Below, in pieces: positions 17,261-26,230 of a stretch of DNA of 64,000 nucleotides; position 1 is the first letter of the stretch; each line of letters begins with the position of its first letter. The stretch is from an uncultured Tolumonas sp. (GTDB lineage: Bacteria; Pseudomonadota; Gammaproteobacteria; Enterobacterales; Aeromonadaceae): the NCBI RefSeq assembly GCF_963676665.1, contig NZ_OY781378.1:1270001-1334000 (forward strand), written 5' to 3'. Under the pieces are notes generated by a model, which worked only from the letters and a program-made list of their open reading frames with translations, made no database searches and was not told the DNA's origin. The translations under genes and the position numbers were made by a program.

Positions 17261-18277
17261 ATGACGACGATAAGAGATGTTGCAGAACTGGCAGGGGTAT
17301 CGATTGCCACCATTTCCAGAGTTCTGAATAACAAAGGCAAAGTATCAGAAGAGACGGCAGACCGTGTTCGAGCCATTGTCAAAGAACTGGATTATGTCTA
17401 TGTGAAACAACCGCTAAAACCTCGCCGGGCGGAAATGAAACCGCAGGGCGTGTTCGCTATCATTCTGCCTACACTCTCCAACCCGTATTTTTCTGAACTG
17501 TTAGATATTGTTGAACAGGAAGTGCAATATCTTGGCCGTTCACTGCTGGTTTATAACTCACGCGGGGAAATGCAGCGTGAACTCTCGCTTTTGACCATCT
17601 GTAAACAACAAAAAATTGATGGCCTGTTCATCGTGCCCAGCTCAAGCAAACCTGAACATATTGCATTGCTGAATCAGCAGCCATTCCCTGTGGTATCACT
17701 GACACAACTGCATGCTGAACTAACCAGTGTCGCTGTTGATCATGCGGAAGGTGGCGCGCAAGTTGCGGAACATCTGACCAGCATGGGACACACCCAAATC
17801 GGTTATCTGGGGCCAGCTGATGAAGCTGAGCAAAAATTCACCGGTTTCCGTAACAAATTATCTGATTTACGTATTCCGTTACCGGCAGAACGAATTATTG
17901 ATACGCCGGATGTCTCCGCACCTGAATTATCAGCCCGGTTTAGCGCATATCTCGATCAGCATGCGGTATTACCGTTTTCTGCTATTTTCGTTTTTAACGA
18001 CGTTTCGGCTCAATTAGTCATTGAGGTATTGCAGTCGCGAGGTTATCGCGTGCCGGAAGATGTGTTGGTGGTCGGGTTTGATAACACTCTGATTGCACAG
18101 GTTATGAACATCAGCAGTGTCGCGCAGCCTATTAAAGAAATTGGCCGTTTAGGGTTTCAGGAGATGATGCGTTTAATCGAGCATAATGAACTCGAAAATG
18201 ACACGCATCATCTGATCTTGTCTCCGCGCTTAGTGTTGCGGAATAGCTCTGTAAAGTTGATTAAACGTGTATTGTAA
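17261..18277 (+). CDS. scrR: LacI-family transcriptional regulator of the sucrose locus
   Basis: The protein has 338 residues from ATG 17261, which places the helix-turn-helix at the very N-terminus as is usual (TTIRDVAELAGVSIATISRVLNN with the hinge-helix region to residue 60). In-frame codons from 17204 would put 19 odd residues before it. The periplasmic-binding-protein-like effector domain follows (GVFAIILPTLSNPYFSELL, VDHAEGGAQVAEHL, VLVVGFDNTLIAQVM). The position behind the sucrose operon and the divergent fructokinase make it the likely local repressor, with sucrose or fructose as inducer. No strong ribosome site is visible. The gene symbol is by context. Confidence 0.85.
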   Translation: MTTIRDVAELAGVSIATISRVLNNKGKVSEETADRVRAIVKELDYVYVKQPLKPRRAEMKPQGVFAIILPTLSNPYFSELLDIVEQEVQYLGRSLLVYNSRGEMQRELSLLTICKQQKIDGLFIVPSSSKPEHIALLNQQPFPVVSLTQLHAELTSVAVDHAEGGAQVAEHLTSMGHTQIGYLGPADEAEQKFTGFRNKLSDLRIPLPAERIIDTPDVSAPELSARFSAYLDQHAVLPFSAIFVFNDVSAQLVIEVLQSRGYRVPEDVLVVGFDNTLIAQVMNISSVAQPIKEIGRLGFQEMMRLIEHNELENDTHHLILSPRLVLRNSSVKLIKRVL

Positions 18278-18282
18278 GGAAT

Positions 18283-18468
18283 TTAAGTGGCCGATCTGAT
18301 CACCCGGCATGGATTGCCCACGGCAAACAATGACACCGGCTCCTAATTATGTTTTCGAGCCAATCCTGATCGGTTTTGCATATTCGAAAGCTCAGGATCA
18401 GCCACATTATAATATTCACCAGCCAGCATTAATTCGCGCTGCGTTTTAGACATTTTGGGTAACGCCAT
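18283..18468 (-). pseudogene. maa: maltose/galactoside O-acetyltransferase remnant (internal deletion)
   Basis: Reading leftward, 18468-18343 encodes 41 residues (MALPKMSKTQRELMLAGEYY then NVADPELSNM) matching the N-terminal MAC domain of maltose O-acetyltransferases. A stop follows at once. In another frame, the next bases encode FAVGNPCRVIRSAT and a stop ending at 18283, which is the characteristic C-terminus of the same enzymes. The left-handed beta-helix core of roughly 130 residues is missing. This is therefore a gene with a large internal deletion. It is convergent with the LacI-type gene, whose stop is only five bases away. Confidence 0.8.
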
Positions 18469-18660
18469 TCACTCGATCTCATTCTGGGCAGCCTACCAAA
18501 GAAACCGGTTATATTATTTGTTACAGCTGAGAATTATGAGAAAAATTACAAAAGCGGATCATGATGCAAATTAGATATTAATAGTGTATACATATACAGT
18601 ATAGCTTATAGCTAAAAAAATTATACCCAAAATCCATCGGCTTTATGCTGGAGAAAAATC

Positions 18661-18951
18661 ATGATCAAAATTGAATTTGTAGTATTGAATTCAAAAGGGG
18701 AAGAAAAGATGCGCACCACTGATGAGCTGGCAGCCAAAGCCTATGATCTGATGCTGGACGCAGCGGAAAAGGTAATGCCTATTATTGAGTCTTCTGGTCT
18801 GGAATTAACCGAGAAACAGACGGAAGATTTAGCCATTCATCTGGTGAAACATGGTGAAGCGGTTACGGCGGCGTTAGCACCTGCAGTCAAAGGGGCTGCG
18901 GTGGTAAAACGCGCACGCAAAAAGAACACCGAAACCGTCGAACAAGAATAA
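18661..18951 (+). CDS. hypothetical protein, 96 residues
   Basis: Two starts are possible. ATG 18661 has GGAG seven bases upstream; ATG 18709 has GGGGA seven bases upstream and gives 80 residues starting MRTTDELAAKAYDLML. The protein is predicted helical and soluble, with an acidic middle and a lysine/arginine-rich tail (VVKRARKKNTE). I do not recognise the family. It is convergent with the Ntn-hydrolase gene, nine bases apart. Confidence 0.6.
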   Translation: MIKIEFVVLNSKGEEKMRTTDELAAKAYDLMLDAAEKVMPIIESSGLELTEKQTEDLAIHLVKHGEAVTAALAPAVKGAAVVKRARKKNTETVEQE

Positions 18952-18960
18952 CACCATTTA

Positions 18961-21444
18961 TCACAATGACGTGGGGGCGACATACTCAACCGTCGCCTGA
19001 TTGCTTGGTAACAACACGACAGGTGCATTAGGTAATGTACCTTCGGCAAATTCCTGAGTAATACTGAGTGTTGCTAATGCACTTAAACCGGCAACAGCAA
19101 CCAGTGAGAACCGACGATTTTGCGGGTTGTCGCCAGCCATGACTAAGCCACTTTCTGGGTGAGCATAAGTTTGGCCATTCGCTTGAAATGAGGCGGCACC
19201 AAAGGTTACAGGAAATTCTTTGTTAAAGCGCGCTAATAAACGATTACTATCGGGACGACCAATCAACACCAAATGATGCGATTTCAGCTCTTCTTCACTG
19301 ATGTCAGTGTCAGCTTTGATTGGAACAACCGCATTATGTTTACGACGTTTCAGTGCTTGCTGCAGATTTTTAGCCGCTTCCTGGTTAGCTTCCTGATCAT
19401 CTTGTGTGCCATAGACTATCAATGCATGATCTAATTCTGAATCAAAGGTAAAAATTGAAAACGGTGAACCGCTGGCATTAGGTAACCCGGTATTTTTTAT
19501 CCAGAGATCAAAAAAGGAAGATAAATCTTTGTGGGTTCCGTTTTCTAAATAAGCCTGAAATTGTGCGACTGAAACGGTTTTTCCCGCCTGTGCCCGGCCA
19601 AAGTTATTCATTAACCGATCAAAATTGTCTTTACCTAACTGGTTACGTAAATTAGCGAGCAGCAATACACCTTTGCCTGCGACTATGTCATACCATTTAT
19701 CATCGCGGAAATTCATCTTCGTTTCAGCTAAAGGAAAATCAAGTCCCGCCCGGGCTCTCAAATCGTACAGTGAACGATAATAGAATAATTTCACATCTAA
19801 ATGATTTTGCTCATTTTGCGTCAGTTGTTGATCTTGTTTCTGATGCCGCCAGGTTTTTTCAAGTGCAACGATCCGCTCATAGTTAGCGAAAGCGGCTGTT
19901 AACCAGATATCAGCATCTGTTTTGGGCAACAATGTACCGTGCCATGCAGGTTTAGTATCAGGTTCAGACATTTCCGCTGCTGGAGGCGGGAGCACTGGAT
20001 TTTTGGGGTTATGCAGGTCGACAGCGTTAGTTAATCTCGTTGCATTCTTTGGTGGTGTGCCTGAATGCAATATGGTCCACGGATTGCTGATCAATGGTTT
20101 GATATTCGGGAAGTCATGTTGATCATCAGTAGATGGATAACGCACCGTACCCAGAGGTGGTCCAAAGGTTGCCCAGGTTGTTAATTGATTTGCCATGTCA
20201 CTGGTGGTGTATTTGGCATCGACAGAAACAGATGCAACGATTTCTGGTGTGGTCAAAAGCTTATGTGCAAAATCAGCATCAATCTTGCCTTTGTACTGAT
20301 CATATAATTTCAACCAAACTCCATCCCGCTGTTCAGGCTTAAACGCAGCAACCGGGGAGGGGCGATCATTAATGCTGGATATCGTTTCTAATCGTATATC
20401 CAGATCTTTTGTGTTGTTGTTGCTCCAGTAAAATCCTTCGGCACCGGCAATCCATTCCTTTTTACTGCTGCGGTAGAGTTTGCTTTTATGTGTTCCCAGC
20501 GTAAGCAAGGCTATTTCATTATGCTTCACATCAGCCAAAATCCATTCGGCAGTCGCTAAGCCGTTATTTTTATTTGTTAATATTGCCACTGCTTCTTCAA
20601 TGCTAGTGGCGTATTGCTGTGCTTGTCTGATTCGTGCAGCAAGTGGAATACCTTTCGAATCAAATTTTGTCTGATTGACTGACGTTTCACTGAGCATGAT
20701 GCCCGCATCATTAATCGAGTAATCCATGCCACTTTGGATGCCGCCTGGCGTGGTTTGCATAACGAAATGATGGCCTTTGCTGGGTTTTACATCGATCCAT
20801 ACGTTATAAAACGTCGCCGGATAAAGCGAGAACATGGTGATGTGCCCAAACACGATCTTGCCATCTTTAGTGGCTGGCCCCACTGCAGCAAATGCATTAC
20901 AACGGATCGGGCCGCCAAAGTTACGGATGGAAGCCGGTTGGGTGACTTTCGCGGAAGGTTTGTTTTGTTCGCTGGCGGGGGTGATAGCTAACGCATCTTC
21001 CAGTTCATCGAGTTCATTAGACAAATTAAGAATAGCGATATCGGTGACATCTAATGCTCGGTTATTAAATCGGGCTCCTGCGGCGGAGGCTCCATCAGCG
21101 ATACCTTTCATCTCGGTTAGTTGTTCTTGCGTAAAGCCATTCAGAAACAAGATATTGACTACGCGTCGTGTTTTTTCCCACGTTTTAACTGGCGCTTCAG
21201 GATCAGTAAATTTAGCCAATGCTTGTGCATAATCAGCAATTTCAGGGGCAAGCAATCGGCCATGCTGAAGCCCTCGTTCATAGGGCGCGCCTTCAATATG
21301 CAGGTTGATCCAGCCTTTTTGCGAATAACGATATGCCGATTGCCACCATTGCACGGTATTTGGATCAGGGAATGTGTTGGCGGCGTATAACGGAGAAATA
21401 GAGAAACAGATTATCGTTAGAAGAACGTTTGCCAGAAATTTCAT
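18961..21444 (-). CDS. C45-type Ntn acyltransferase/hydrolase fused to a C-terminal M1-peptidase-like region
   Basis: The protein has 827 residues from ATG 21444, chosen because it opens straight into a signal peptide (MKFLANVLLTIICFSISPLYAAN). The N-terminal 450 residues resemble the C45/phospholipase-B-like Ntn-hydrolases: APYERGLQHGRLLAPEI, then GPIRCNAFAAVGPATKDGK with Cys near residue 182 as the expected self-processing nucleophile, and GHITMFSLYP. The C-terminal 300 residues resemble the tail of M1-type metallopeptidases (YDIVAGKGVLLLANLRNQLG) but no HExxH zinc site is present. The substrate is unknown; periplasmic acyl-amide hydrolysis is the family expectation. Confidence 0.75.
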   Translation of the reverse strand: MKFLANVLLTIICFSISPLYAANTFPDPNTVQWWQSAYRYSQKGWINLHIEGAPYERGLQHGRLLAPEIADYAQALAKFTDPEAPVKTWEKTRRVVNILFLNGFTQEQLTEMKGIADGASAAGARFNNRALDVTDIAILNLSNELDELEDALAITPASEQNKPSAKVTQPASIRNFGGPIRCNAFAAVGPATKDGKIVFGHITMFSLYPATFYNVWIDVKPSKGHHFVMQTTPGGIQSGMDYSINDAGIMLSETSVNQTKFDSKGIPLAARIRQAQQYATSIEEAVAILTNKNNGLATAEWILADVKHNEIALLTLGTHKSKLYRSSKKEWIAGAEGFYWSNNNTKDLDIRLETISSINDRPSPVAAFKPEQRDGVWLKLYDQYKGKIDADFAHKLLTTPEIVASVSVDAKYTTSDMANQLTTWATFGPPLGTVRYPSTDDQHDFPNIKPLISNPWTILHSGTPPKNATRLTNAVDLHNPKNPVLPPPAAEMSEPDTKPAWHGTLLPKTDADIWLTAAFANYERIVALEKTWRHQKQDQQLTQNEQNHLDVKLFYYRSLYDLRARAGLDFPLAETKMNFRDDKWYDIVAGKGVLLLANLRNQLGKDNFDRLMNNFGRAQAGKTVSVAQFQAYLENGTHKDLSSFFDLWIKNTGLPNASGSPFSIFTFDSELDHALIVYGTQDDQEANQEAAKNLQQALKRRKHNAVVPIKADTDISEEELKSHHLVLIGRPDSNRLLARFNKEFPVTFGAASFQANGQTYAHPESGLVMAGDNPQNRRFSLVAVAGLSALATLSITQEFAEGTLPNAPVVLLPSNQATVEYVAPTSL

Positions 21445-21614
21445 TACTAATCCGGGAGAGTGCACCTGAGTGACCAGACGTTGTCCAGACAAGGCACATT
21501 TGAATGTGAATTGTGGGTAAAAATATCAATTCCGTCACATTCTGGCAAACTTCATTGGCCGGAATGCGCAATAAATTTTTCTGGCACCAAGAGATGCCAG
21601 TGCATATCTACTGA

Positions 21615-22241
21615 CTAGGTCAAATCGACAATAGGAAATGCTGATTCGGGTTTGTTCAACGCATGAAAAACCTTAATGGCTGCATAGGCGTCGTTTGCGG
21701 CATAACTTAGTTGTTCGGGGGTCAGTTGCTCCCGGGCCCAGTTGGATGTTGATATCTTTTTAGATTTACGAAAGCGTTGGTGTAAAACAACCGCGATGGC
21801 CGTTTTTACACCCAAATCTTTACGATAGCCTTCATCTCGAAAGAACGAATCCAGATCGAGAATTGCTTTCGGTGTAATACCTAATTTTCGATGCAGTTGT
21901 GCCCGATCAGATTTCAGCCCAAAGCCGACTTTTATGATTTGTGTGGTTTCGAGTAGCTGTGTGATGCATTTCAGGCTTTCAGGGTAATGCAACTGAAAAA
22001 TATAGGTTTTTTCTAGCGTAGCTAACTGAATGACATGTGGGCCATCAGACTTTTGCCCCTGAACAAATATCGGTTTGGACTCTGTATCAAAGCCAACAAA
22101 ACGGTGGCGGAAAAGATCAGCCACTGCTTTGGTAGACTGCTCTTTAGTTGTTGGAACAATAATATTGTTTGGTGATACGCCCTTGAATGGTTCCAGAAGT
22201 GCAATTTCTTCTTTTAAGGGGGCTTCAATTTTTTCAGGCAT
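21615..22241 (-). CDS. 3'-5' exonuclease domain protein (RNase D/WRN-like, DEDDy)
   Basis: The protein has 208 residues from ATG 22241; a TTG at 22268 would add nine residues and neither has a strong ribosome site. DEDDy exonuclease motifs are complete: FVGFDTES (Exo I, Asp and Glu), IIKVGFGLKSDRAQLHRKLG (Exo II Asp) and LSYAANDAYAAIKVF (Exo III Tyr and Asp). It lacks the HRDC domains of RNase D and is nearer to the short stand-alone proteins. The DNA or RNA substrate is unknown. The upstream 120-residue gene ends 42 bases before it, so both may be one unit. Confidence 0.85.
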   Translation of the reverse strand: MPEKIEAPLKEEIALLEPFKGVSPNNIIVPTTKEQSTKAVADLFRHRFVGFDTESKPIFVQGQKSDGPHVIQLATLEKTYIFQLHYPESLKCITQLLETTQIIKVGFGLKSDRAQLHRKLGITPKAILDLDSFFRDEGYRKDLGVKTAIAVVLHQRFRKSKKISTSNWAREQLTPEQLSYAANDAYAAIKVFHALNKPESAFPIVDLT

Positions 22242-22282
22242 GAGTTTAGGGCTTCTCTGTTTTGGCAAACCGTGTTGTCTTG

Positions 22283-22645
22283 TTATGACACGATCTCTAC
22301 TAGCTTTTTAACGAAAAGTGATACGGCATCACTATTTTCAAATTCAAATGCCAGACCATAGTGCACCTCTTTTTTTCCACCATGAGCATGTTTGGGGAAA
22401 CGAGTCATATCCGCATTATGATAATATTGATACTTAATAGTCACGCCAGGCACAGAAACCAGCACATCACGAAATACCTCCAAAGCTGGCGGCAAAATCA
22501 TTTGCGGGAATAAATTTTCAACCTGCAGATAAAACGCAAACTTTGTACCCGGCAACATGTATTCGATCAGTTGTTTAGTCTGATGGACGGTTCTACATTC
22601 GAGTTGTTTAAGACAATCTTTCAGGTCTGAATGGGAGATTGGCAT
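22283..22645 (-). CDS. hypothetical protein, 120 residues
   Basis: MPISHSDLKDCLKQLECRTV opens a soluble alpha/beta protein that ends in a predicted helix (SDAVSLFVKKLVEIVS). A good GGAGCAG ribosome site precedes it. I recognise no domain. It is the probable first gene of a unit with the downstream exonuclease. Confidence 0.65.
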   Translation of the reverse strand: MPISHSDLKDCLKQLECRTVHQTKQLIEYMLPGTKFAFYLQVENLFPQMILPPALEVFRDVLVSVPGVTIKYQYYHNADMTRFPKHAHGGKKEVHYGLAFEFENSDAVSLFVKKLVEIVS

Positions 22646-22796
22646 GTACTGCTCCTGTTATGAGTTGATCACAAATCGCTGGTGACGAGCAGTGCTATGG
22701 ATATTGAACCAAGCCACATTATCTTATCGCAAAAGTTGTGCTGAGTCTTTTGACCCCAAGCTAAAGCAAGATGACATAGACGATTTATTGCGGGCT

Positions 22797-22820
22797 GCGA
22801 CACTGTTTTACCAGTGTCGC
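22797..22820 (-). terminator. strong hairpin downstream of the cupredoxin gene
   Basis: A perfect 9-bp stem GCGACACTG / CAGTGTCGC encloses TTTTAC. It lies 41 bases beyond the cupredoxin stop in its direction of transcription. The following T-run is weak. Confidence 0.55.
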
Positions 22821-22860
22821 GGAGGGCTAATCAAGAAAAGAAGGCGTCATCCGAAGGCAT

Positions 22861-23244
22861 TTATGGTGTGACAATGATGGAGCCTTTCATTGATGGGTGA
22901 ACGGTACAGTAGTAAGTGAACATTCCTGCTTTATCGAATTTGTGAGTATATTTTCCGTTTTGCATGATCTTCCCTGAATCCCAACTCCCGTCGTCACTGG
23001 TGATGGTATGTGGTGCGCGATCTTGATTCGTCCAGGTAATAGACGAACCTATTTTCACAGTGACATTTTCAGGATTAAATGCAAACCCCATGATCGACAC
23101 ATCCATCATGCTGGCCGTGTTCATGGTCGCAGGAGGGGTATTTGCTTTTTGAGGTGGGGAATCCATGGTTTCTTTACTGTAGCAACCTGACGAGAACATG
23201 CTTGTTGCTATCACAAGTGATAGTGCAAACAGGGCGCTTTTCAT
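22861..23244 (-). CDS. cupredoxin-domain (plastocyanin/amicyanin-like) exported protein
   Basis: The protein has 127 residues from ATG 23244, which follows AAGGAGAT. The N-terminus is a signal sequence ending FSSGCYS. The Cys suggests a lipoprotein, although Ser at the -3 position is unusual for a lipobox. A proline/methionine-rich linker leads into a single cupredoxin domain (VSIMGFAFNPENVTVKIGSSITWTN is its front half). Type 1 copper ligands are visible: His in RAPHTIT, then Cys, His and Met in YYCTVHPSMKG. It would be a small periplasmic electron carrier or copper-binding protein. No partner oxidoreductase is adjacent. Confidence 0.85.
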   Translation of the reverse strand: MKSALFALSLVIATSMFSSGCYSKETMDSPPQKANTPPATMNTASMMDVSIMGFAFNPENVTVKIGSSITWTNQDRAPHTITSDDGSWDSGKIMQNGKYTHKFDKAGMFTYYCTVHPSMKGSIIVTP

Positions 23245-23341
23245 AGAGATCTCCTTTTGCAGCAATGCATAATGATTATAGTTCGCATTTCATGCAACTG
23301 CCGATCAGAGTCTCTTCAATTAAATGTTATTCTTGAAAGAA

Positions 23342-23683
23342 TTAGTGCTTTGCAAGGTATTCCTCGATTAGATCTGCCAATATTTCATCCAAATCACTTT
23401 CAATTTCATTGGTGTTTTTATTGAACATTTCCAGAAATTTGGTTGCCTGCGCGGTGGTTAAATTGCGATCACGCAGTTTGTATTGAATTTCAGGCAACGT
23501 TTTATCGTAGCGGGGAATAATGAGCCACTGCACAAAAGAGGGAAGGACCAACTTCATTTCTTTAAATGCAAAACGACAAAACCCTTCAATATATTCTTTA
23601 CCATCCGGGCCTAAACATCCGGGCTCTACGCGGCACAAAACCGTTAATTTGCTTTCTGGCAACGGCGGTAAATTATTCGCCAT
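23342..23683 (-). CDS. hypothetical protein, 113 residues
   Basis: The protein is soluble and acidic towards the C-terminus (NEIESDLDEILADLIEEYL). The N-terminal half carries two cysteines in CRVEPGCLGPDGKEYIEGFC with a third close by, which could bind a metal or form disulfides. No family is recognised. It lies immediately upstream of the cupredoxin gene on the same strand, 97 bases away, but no functional link is evident. Confidence 0.6.
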   Translation of the reverse strand: MANNLPPLPESKLTVLCRVEPGCLGPDGKEYIEGFCRFAFKEMKLVLPSFVQWLIIPRYDKTLPEIQYKLRDRNLTTAQATKFLEMFNKNTNEIESDLDEILADLIEEYLAKH

Positions 23684-23731
23684 CAGCCAATGCCTCGTTG
23701 TGTTGGTATGAGCATTTTGTTTTTCTCACCG

Positions 23732-24130
23732 TTATTCAATTTTGCCTTCTGATTTTAACCAGTCCATGATTATTTTGGTTACTTGAGAACATTTCGCTAA
23801 ATCGTGGTGATTTAACCAAGTGATTTCTTCAATCTCAGCGTCTTCTTTTATTTTACCAGTAAATTCAGCTAGATAGCATGTCATTTTTACCACCACGCCA
23901 TCAGGCTTCCCATCAGCTTGTGCTTTAAATGTGCCGGCATATTCAATCGTGGAAGGAATAAGATCGACGGAGAGTTCTTCTTTGATCTCCCGAATGAGTG
24001 CTTGTTGATCACTTTCCCCAGCTTCTCGTTTTCCGCCTGGAATGTAATAGGTGTCTTTGCCTTTCGAACGAGCACCGAGCAGTTGTTTATTTTGTATGTA
24101 CAACCAAGCCAGCTTGTCTATTTCAGACAT
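23732..24130 (-). CDS. Nudix hydrolase
   Basis: The protein has 132 residues from ATG 24130 (MSEIDKLAWLYIQNKQLL, the typical opening), with AAGGA eight bases upstream. An earlier ATG at 24148 overlaps the yigZ stop codon as ATGA but has no ribosome site. The Nudix box starts GGKREAGESDQQALIREIKE and continues EL, with G-x5-E-x7-REUxEE complete; the final glycine is replaced. Such enzymes hydrolyse nucleoside diphosphate derivatives; the substrate cannot be told. It is probably co-transcribed with yigZ. Confidence 0.88.
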   Translation of the reverse strand: MSEIDKLAWLYIQNKQLLGARSKGKDTYYIPGGKREAGESDQQALIREIKEELSVDLIPSTIEYAGTFKAQADGKPDGVVVKMTCYLAEFTGKIKEDAEIEEITWLNHHDLAKCSQVTKIIMDWLKSEGKIE

Positions 24131-24144
24131 AAAAAAGGTCCTTT

Positions 24145-24762
24145 TCATACTTTATCTTTTATCTGTATTTCTATCGCGCCCGAGCAGTGATTGGTAAGCT
24201 CAGTTGTAAATGCGTCTAATTGCGTACTGGCAATCTGTAAAGAAATAGAAACTTGTTCATTATAGTTCAGCTGTTCGCCATCAATATCGTAGCGGCTTAG
24301 CACATGACGCACGATTGATTCCAATGCATAGTCATAACAAAATTCTATGTGTTCGCGAGGTACTTTTAGCTTTAATGGCAACTCTTCGAGCACACCGCTA
24401 ACTGCATCGGAATAAGCGCGCTGTAAACCACCGGTGCCGAGTTTAATGCCTCCAAAGTAACGAACAACGGCAACGGCGATTTCACCTAATCCGCTGTATT
24501 GTAAGATCTTTAACATTGGGCGTCCGGCCGTACCACTAGGTTCGCCATCATCACTCATCGACATGATGGTGGTATTGGGTGCCCCGGCAATATAAGCCCA
24601 GCAAACGTGGCGTGCCTGCGGATGTAATTCACGAATAGTTCGAATGAAATTCTCAGCAGCTTCTCTGTGATCTGCATGTGCAGCGTAACAGATAAACTGA
24701 CTGCGTTTGATCTCAAATTCAAATTGGTGCTGGGTCGCGGGGATGTTGTAAGGCGTTGTCAT
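24145..24762 (-). CDS. yigZ: YigZ/IMPACT family protein
   Basis: The protein has 205 residues, similar to E. coli YigZ (204). The UPF0029 N-terminal domain shows the family signature (KRSQFICYAAHADHREAAE, MSDDGEPSGTAGRPML, and IAVAVVRYFGGIKLGTGGL). A C-terminal DUF1949 ferredoxin-like domain follows. The family is related to eukaryotic IMPACT; its bacterial role is unsettled. The stop overlaps an ATG of the next gene by sharing ATGA, which suggests coupling to the Nudix gene. Confidence 0.92.
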   Translation of the reverse strand: MTTPYNIPATQHQFEFEIKRSQFICYAAHADHREAAENFIRTIRELHPQARHVCWAYIAGAPNTTIMSMSDDGEPSGTAGRPMLKILQYSGLGEIAVAVVRYFGGIKLGTGGLQRAYSDAVSGVLEELPLKLKVPREHIEFCYDYALESIVRHVLSRYDIDGEQLNYNEQVSISLQIASTQLDAFTTELTNHCSGAIEIQIKDKV

Positions 24763-24817
24763 AAGAGTTTAAGAACCTTCTCCAGTTGAGAGAAGAAGGC
24801 AACCAGTGGGCTATAAC

Positions 24818-25279
24818 TCATGATGCACTACTAGATTGTTGCGCTGAGAGTTTGGCTCGAATAAATTCAGGATGTTCAACGTAAATTAAATCAGCCACTT
24901 GGCGAATAACAGCTTCTTCCATTGGGTTTATGATGCCATCAGCATACGCAACTTGCCACATGGCCTCAATCAGCTGGAAGCGCTCATTGGGGGTCAGTGC
25001 ACGGAGTTGATTTGTAAATTCATATAGTGATACCGATGCTTTACTTTTCTGATGAGCTTGTTGCAATAACGTCGTGGCCGATTGTTCATCAAGATCTAAT
25101 AAGTGCGAAAGCAAATGTATTTTGGCGGTTTCTTCACGCGGATCTTCCTGATAGTCCGCGTTCGCAACTTCACATAACAAACACGCCATCGCCAGCTGTA
25201 TGCCTAGTGTATCAACCGTGCCGCTGTCGCTACCATCTTGTAGCATTTGACGAAATAAAGAACGCAACACACTAAACAT
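24818..25279 (-). CDS. TerB-like (tellurite-resistance/DjlA-type) domain protein
   Basis: The protein has 153 residues from ATG 25279, eight bases after AGGGG; seven residues upstream in frame are less likely. An all-helical TerB fold is suggested by LAMACLLCEVANADYQEDPRE, LLDLDEQSATTLLQQA and LIEAMWQVAYADGIINPMEE, the repeated acidic ADG/ADYQEDP motifs being characteristic. Single-domain TerB proteins are common in gammaproteobacteria and are not by themselves evidence of tellurite resistance. The gene lies upstream of yigZ with a 55-base gap. Confidence 0.82.
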   Translation of the reverse strand: MFSVLRSLFRQMLQDGSDSGTVDTLGIQLAMACLLCEVANADYQEDPREETAKIHLLSHLLDLDEQSATTLLQQAHQKSKASVSLYEFTNQLRALTPNERFQLIEAMWQVAYADGIINPMEEAVIRQVADLIYVEHPEFIRAKLSAQQSSSAS

Positions 25280-25500
25280 ATACAGCCCCTGTGTTAACAC
25301 TTACATGCATATAGTTTGGTTTGTCAGTATATAAATCAAGTCTGGATAAGAGAATGTGAAAATTTTTCCGAAGGAAGTATTTTTTGTCGTAGCATGAATG
25401 AGTGATTTGCCGTACACCGCGCCGCTAGGGTTTGCTTGTAGTTCTGATTTCAGCGTTTTTCAGAGATAAATTGAATCTGGCTATTGATGAGGAAAAGATC

Positions 25501-26217
25501 ATGTTTACGGGTATCGTTCAAGGCGTTGCTACCATTCAAACTATCACTGATGTGAATGGTATTCGCACGTTTGACATCGAATTTCCAACCGGATTTTGCG
25601 CAGAGCTACAAATCGGTGCCAGCATTGCGATAGACGGTGTTTGCCTGACCGTGACTGAAATGGTGAGCGAAACCCGTGTTAAATTCGATGTCATGCTGCA
25701 GAGCATGCTGATCACCACGCTGGGTTCTTGTGTCGCTGGTGATCGTGTTAATGCCGAGCGGGCAGCGAAAGATGGCGCTGAAATTGGCGGGCATCCGCTC
25801 TCAGGGCATGTGGATTTTTGTGCCACTGTCTTAGAAGTTCGGCAATTTGAAGACAACTACTGCATCAGAATTGCTGCTCCTTTGCATTGGATGCGTTACA
25901 TCTTTCCGAAAGGGTATATTGCACTTAATGGCACCAGTCTCACGATCTCTGAAGTCAATAAAGAGGTAGGTTGGTTTGAAGTTTGGTTGATCCCGGAAAC
26001 ACGCCGGATGACTACGTTTGAATTAAAAACTGCAGGTAGTGCCATTAATGTGGAAATTGAACGTGGCACACAAGTGGTTGTTGATACTGTTCGTGCGACG
26101 TTGGAAGAAAAATTAGGCGTGCTGTTGCCAGCTTTAGAAGCATTACTAATAAAAAATGGCATCGATGTTAATTTATTAGCAGCACCTGCGTCTGAGCATG
26201 GAACCCGGCATGAATAA
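25501..26217 (+). CDS. ribC: riboflavin synthase, alpha subunit
   Basis: The protein has 238 residues from ATG 25501, which is preceded by TGAGGAAAAG and gives the invariant MFTGIVQG start. Two tandem lumazine-binding domains are visible: [11 protein letters not shown] with [11 protein letters not shown] in the first, then [16 protein letters not shown] and [12 protein letters not shown] in the second. It converts two 6,7-dimethyl-8-ribityllumazine to riboflavin. It is E. coli RibC-like with an extended C-terminus of about 25 residues. No FMN riboswitch pattern was found upstream. yjjG starts 13 bases downstream. Confidence 0.93.
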   Translation: MFTGIVQGVATIQTITDVNGIRTFDIEFPTGFCAELQIGASIAIDGVCLTVTEMVSETRVKFDVMLQSMLITTLGSCVAGDRVNAERAAKDGAEIGGHPLSGHVDFCATVLEVRQFEDNYCIRIAAPLHWMRYIFPKGYIALNGTSLTISEVNKEVGWFEVWLIPETRRMTTFELKTAGSAINVEIERGTQVVVDTVRATLEEKLGVLLPALEALLIKNGIDVNLLAAPASEHGTRHE

Positions 26218-26230
26218 AGAGATAAACAAA

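Noticed and set aside
24818-25279. Tellurite-resistance operon
   Set aside because: Only one TerB-like domain gene; no terZACDE or other tellurite genes in the window.
25301-25500. FMN riboswitch upstream of riboflavin synthase
   Set aside because: The region is short and none of the conserved RFN-element boxes can be picked out.
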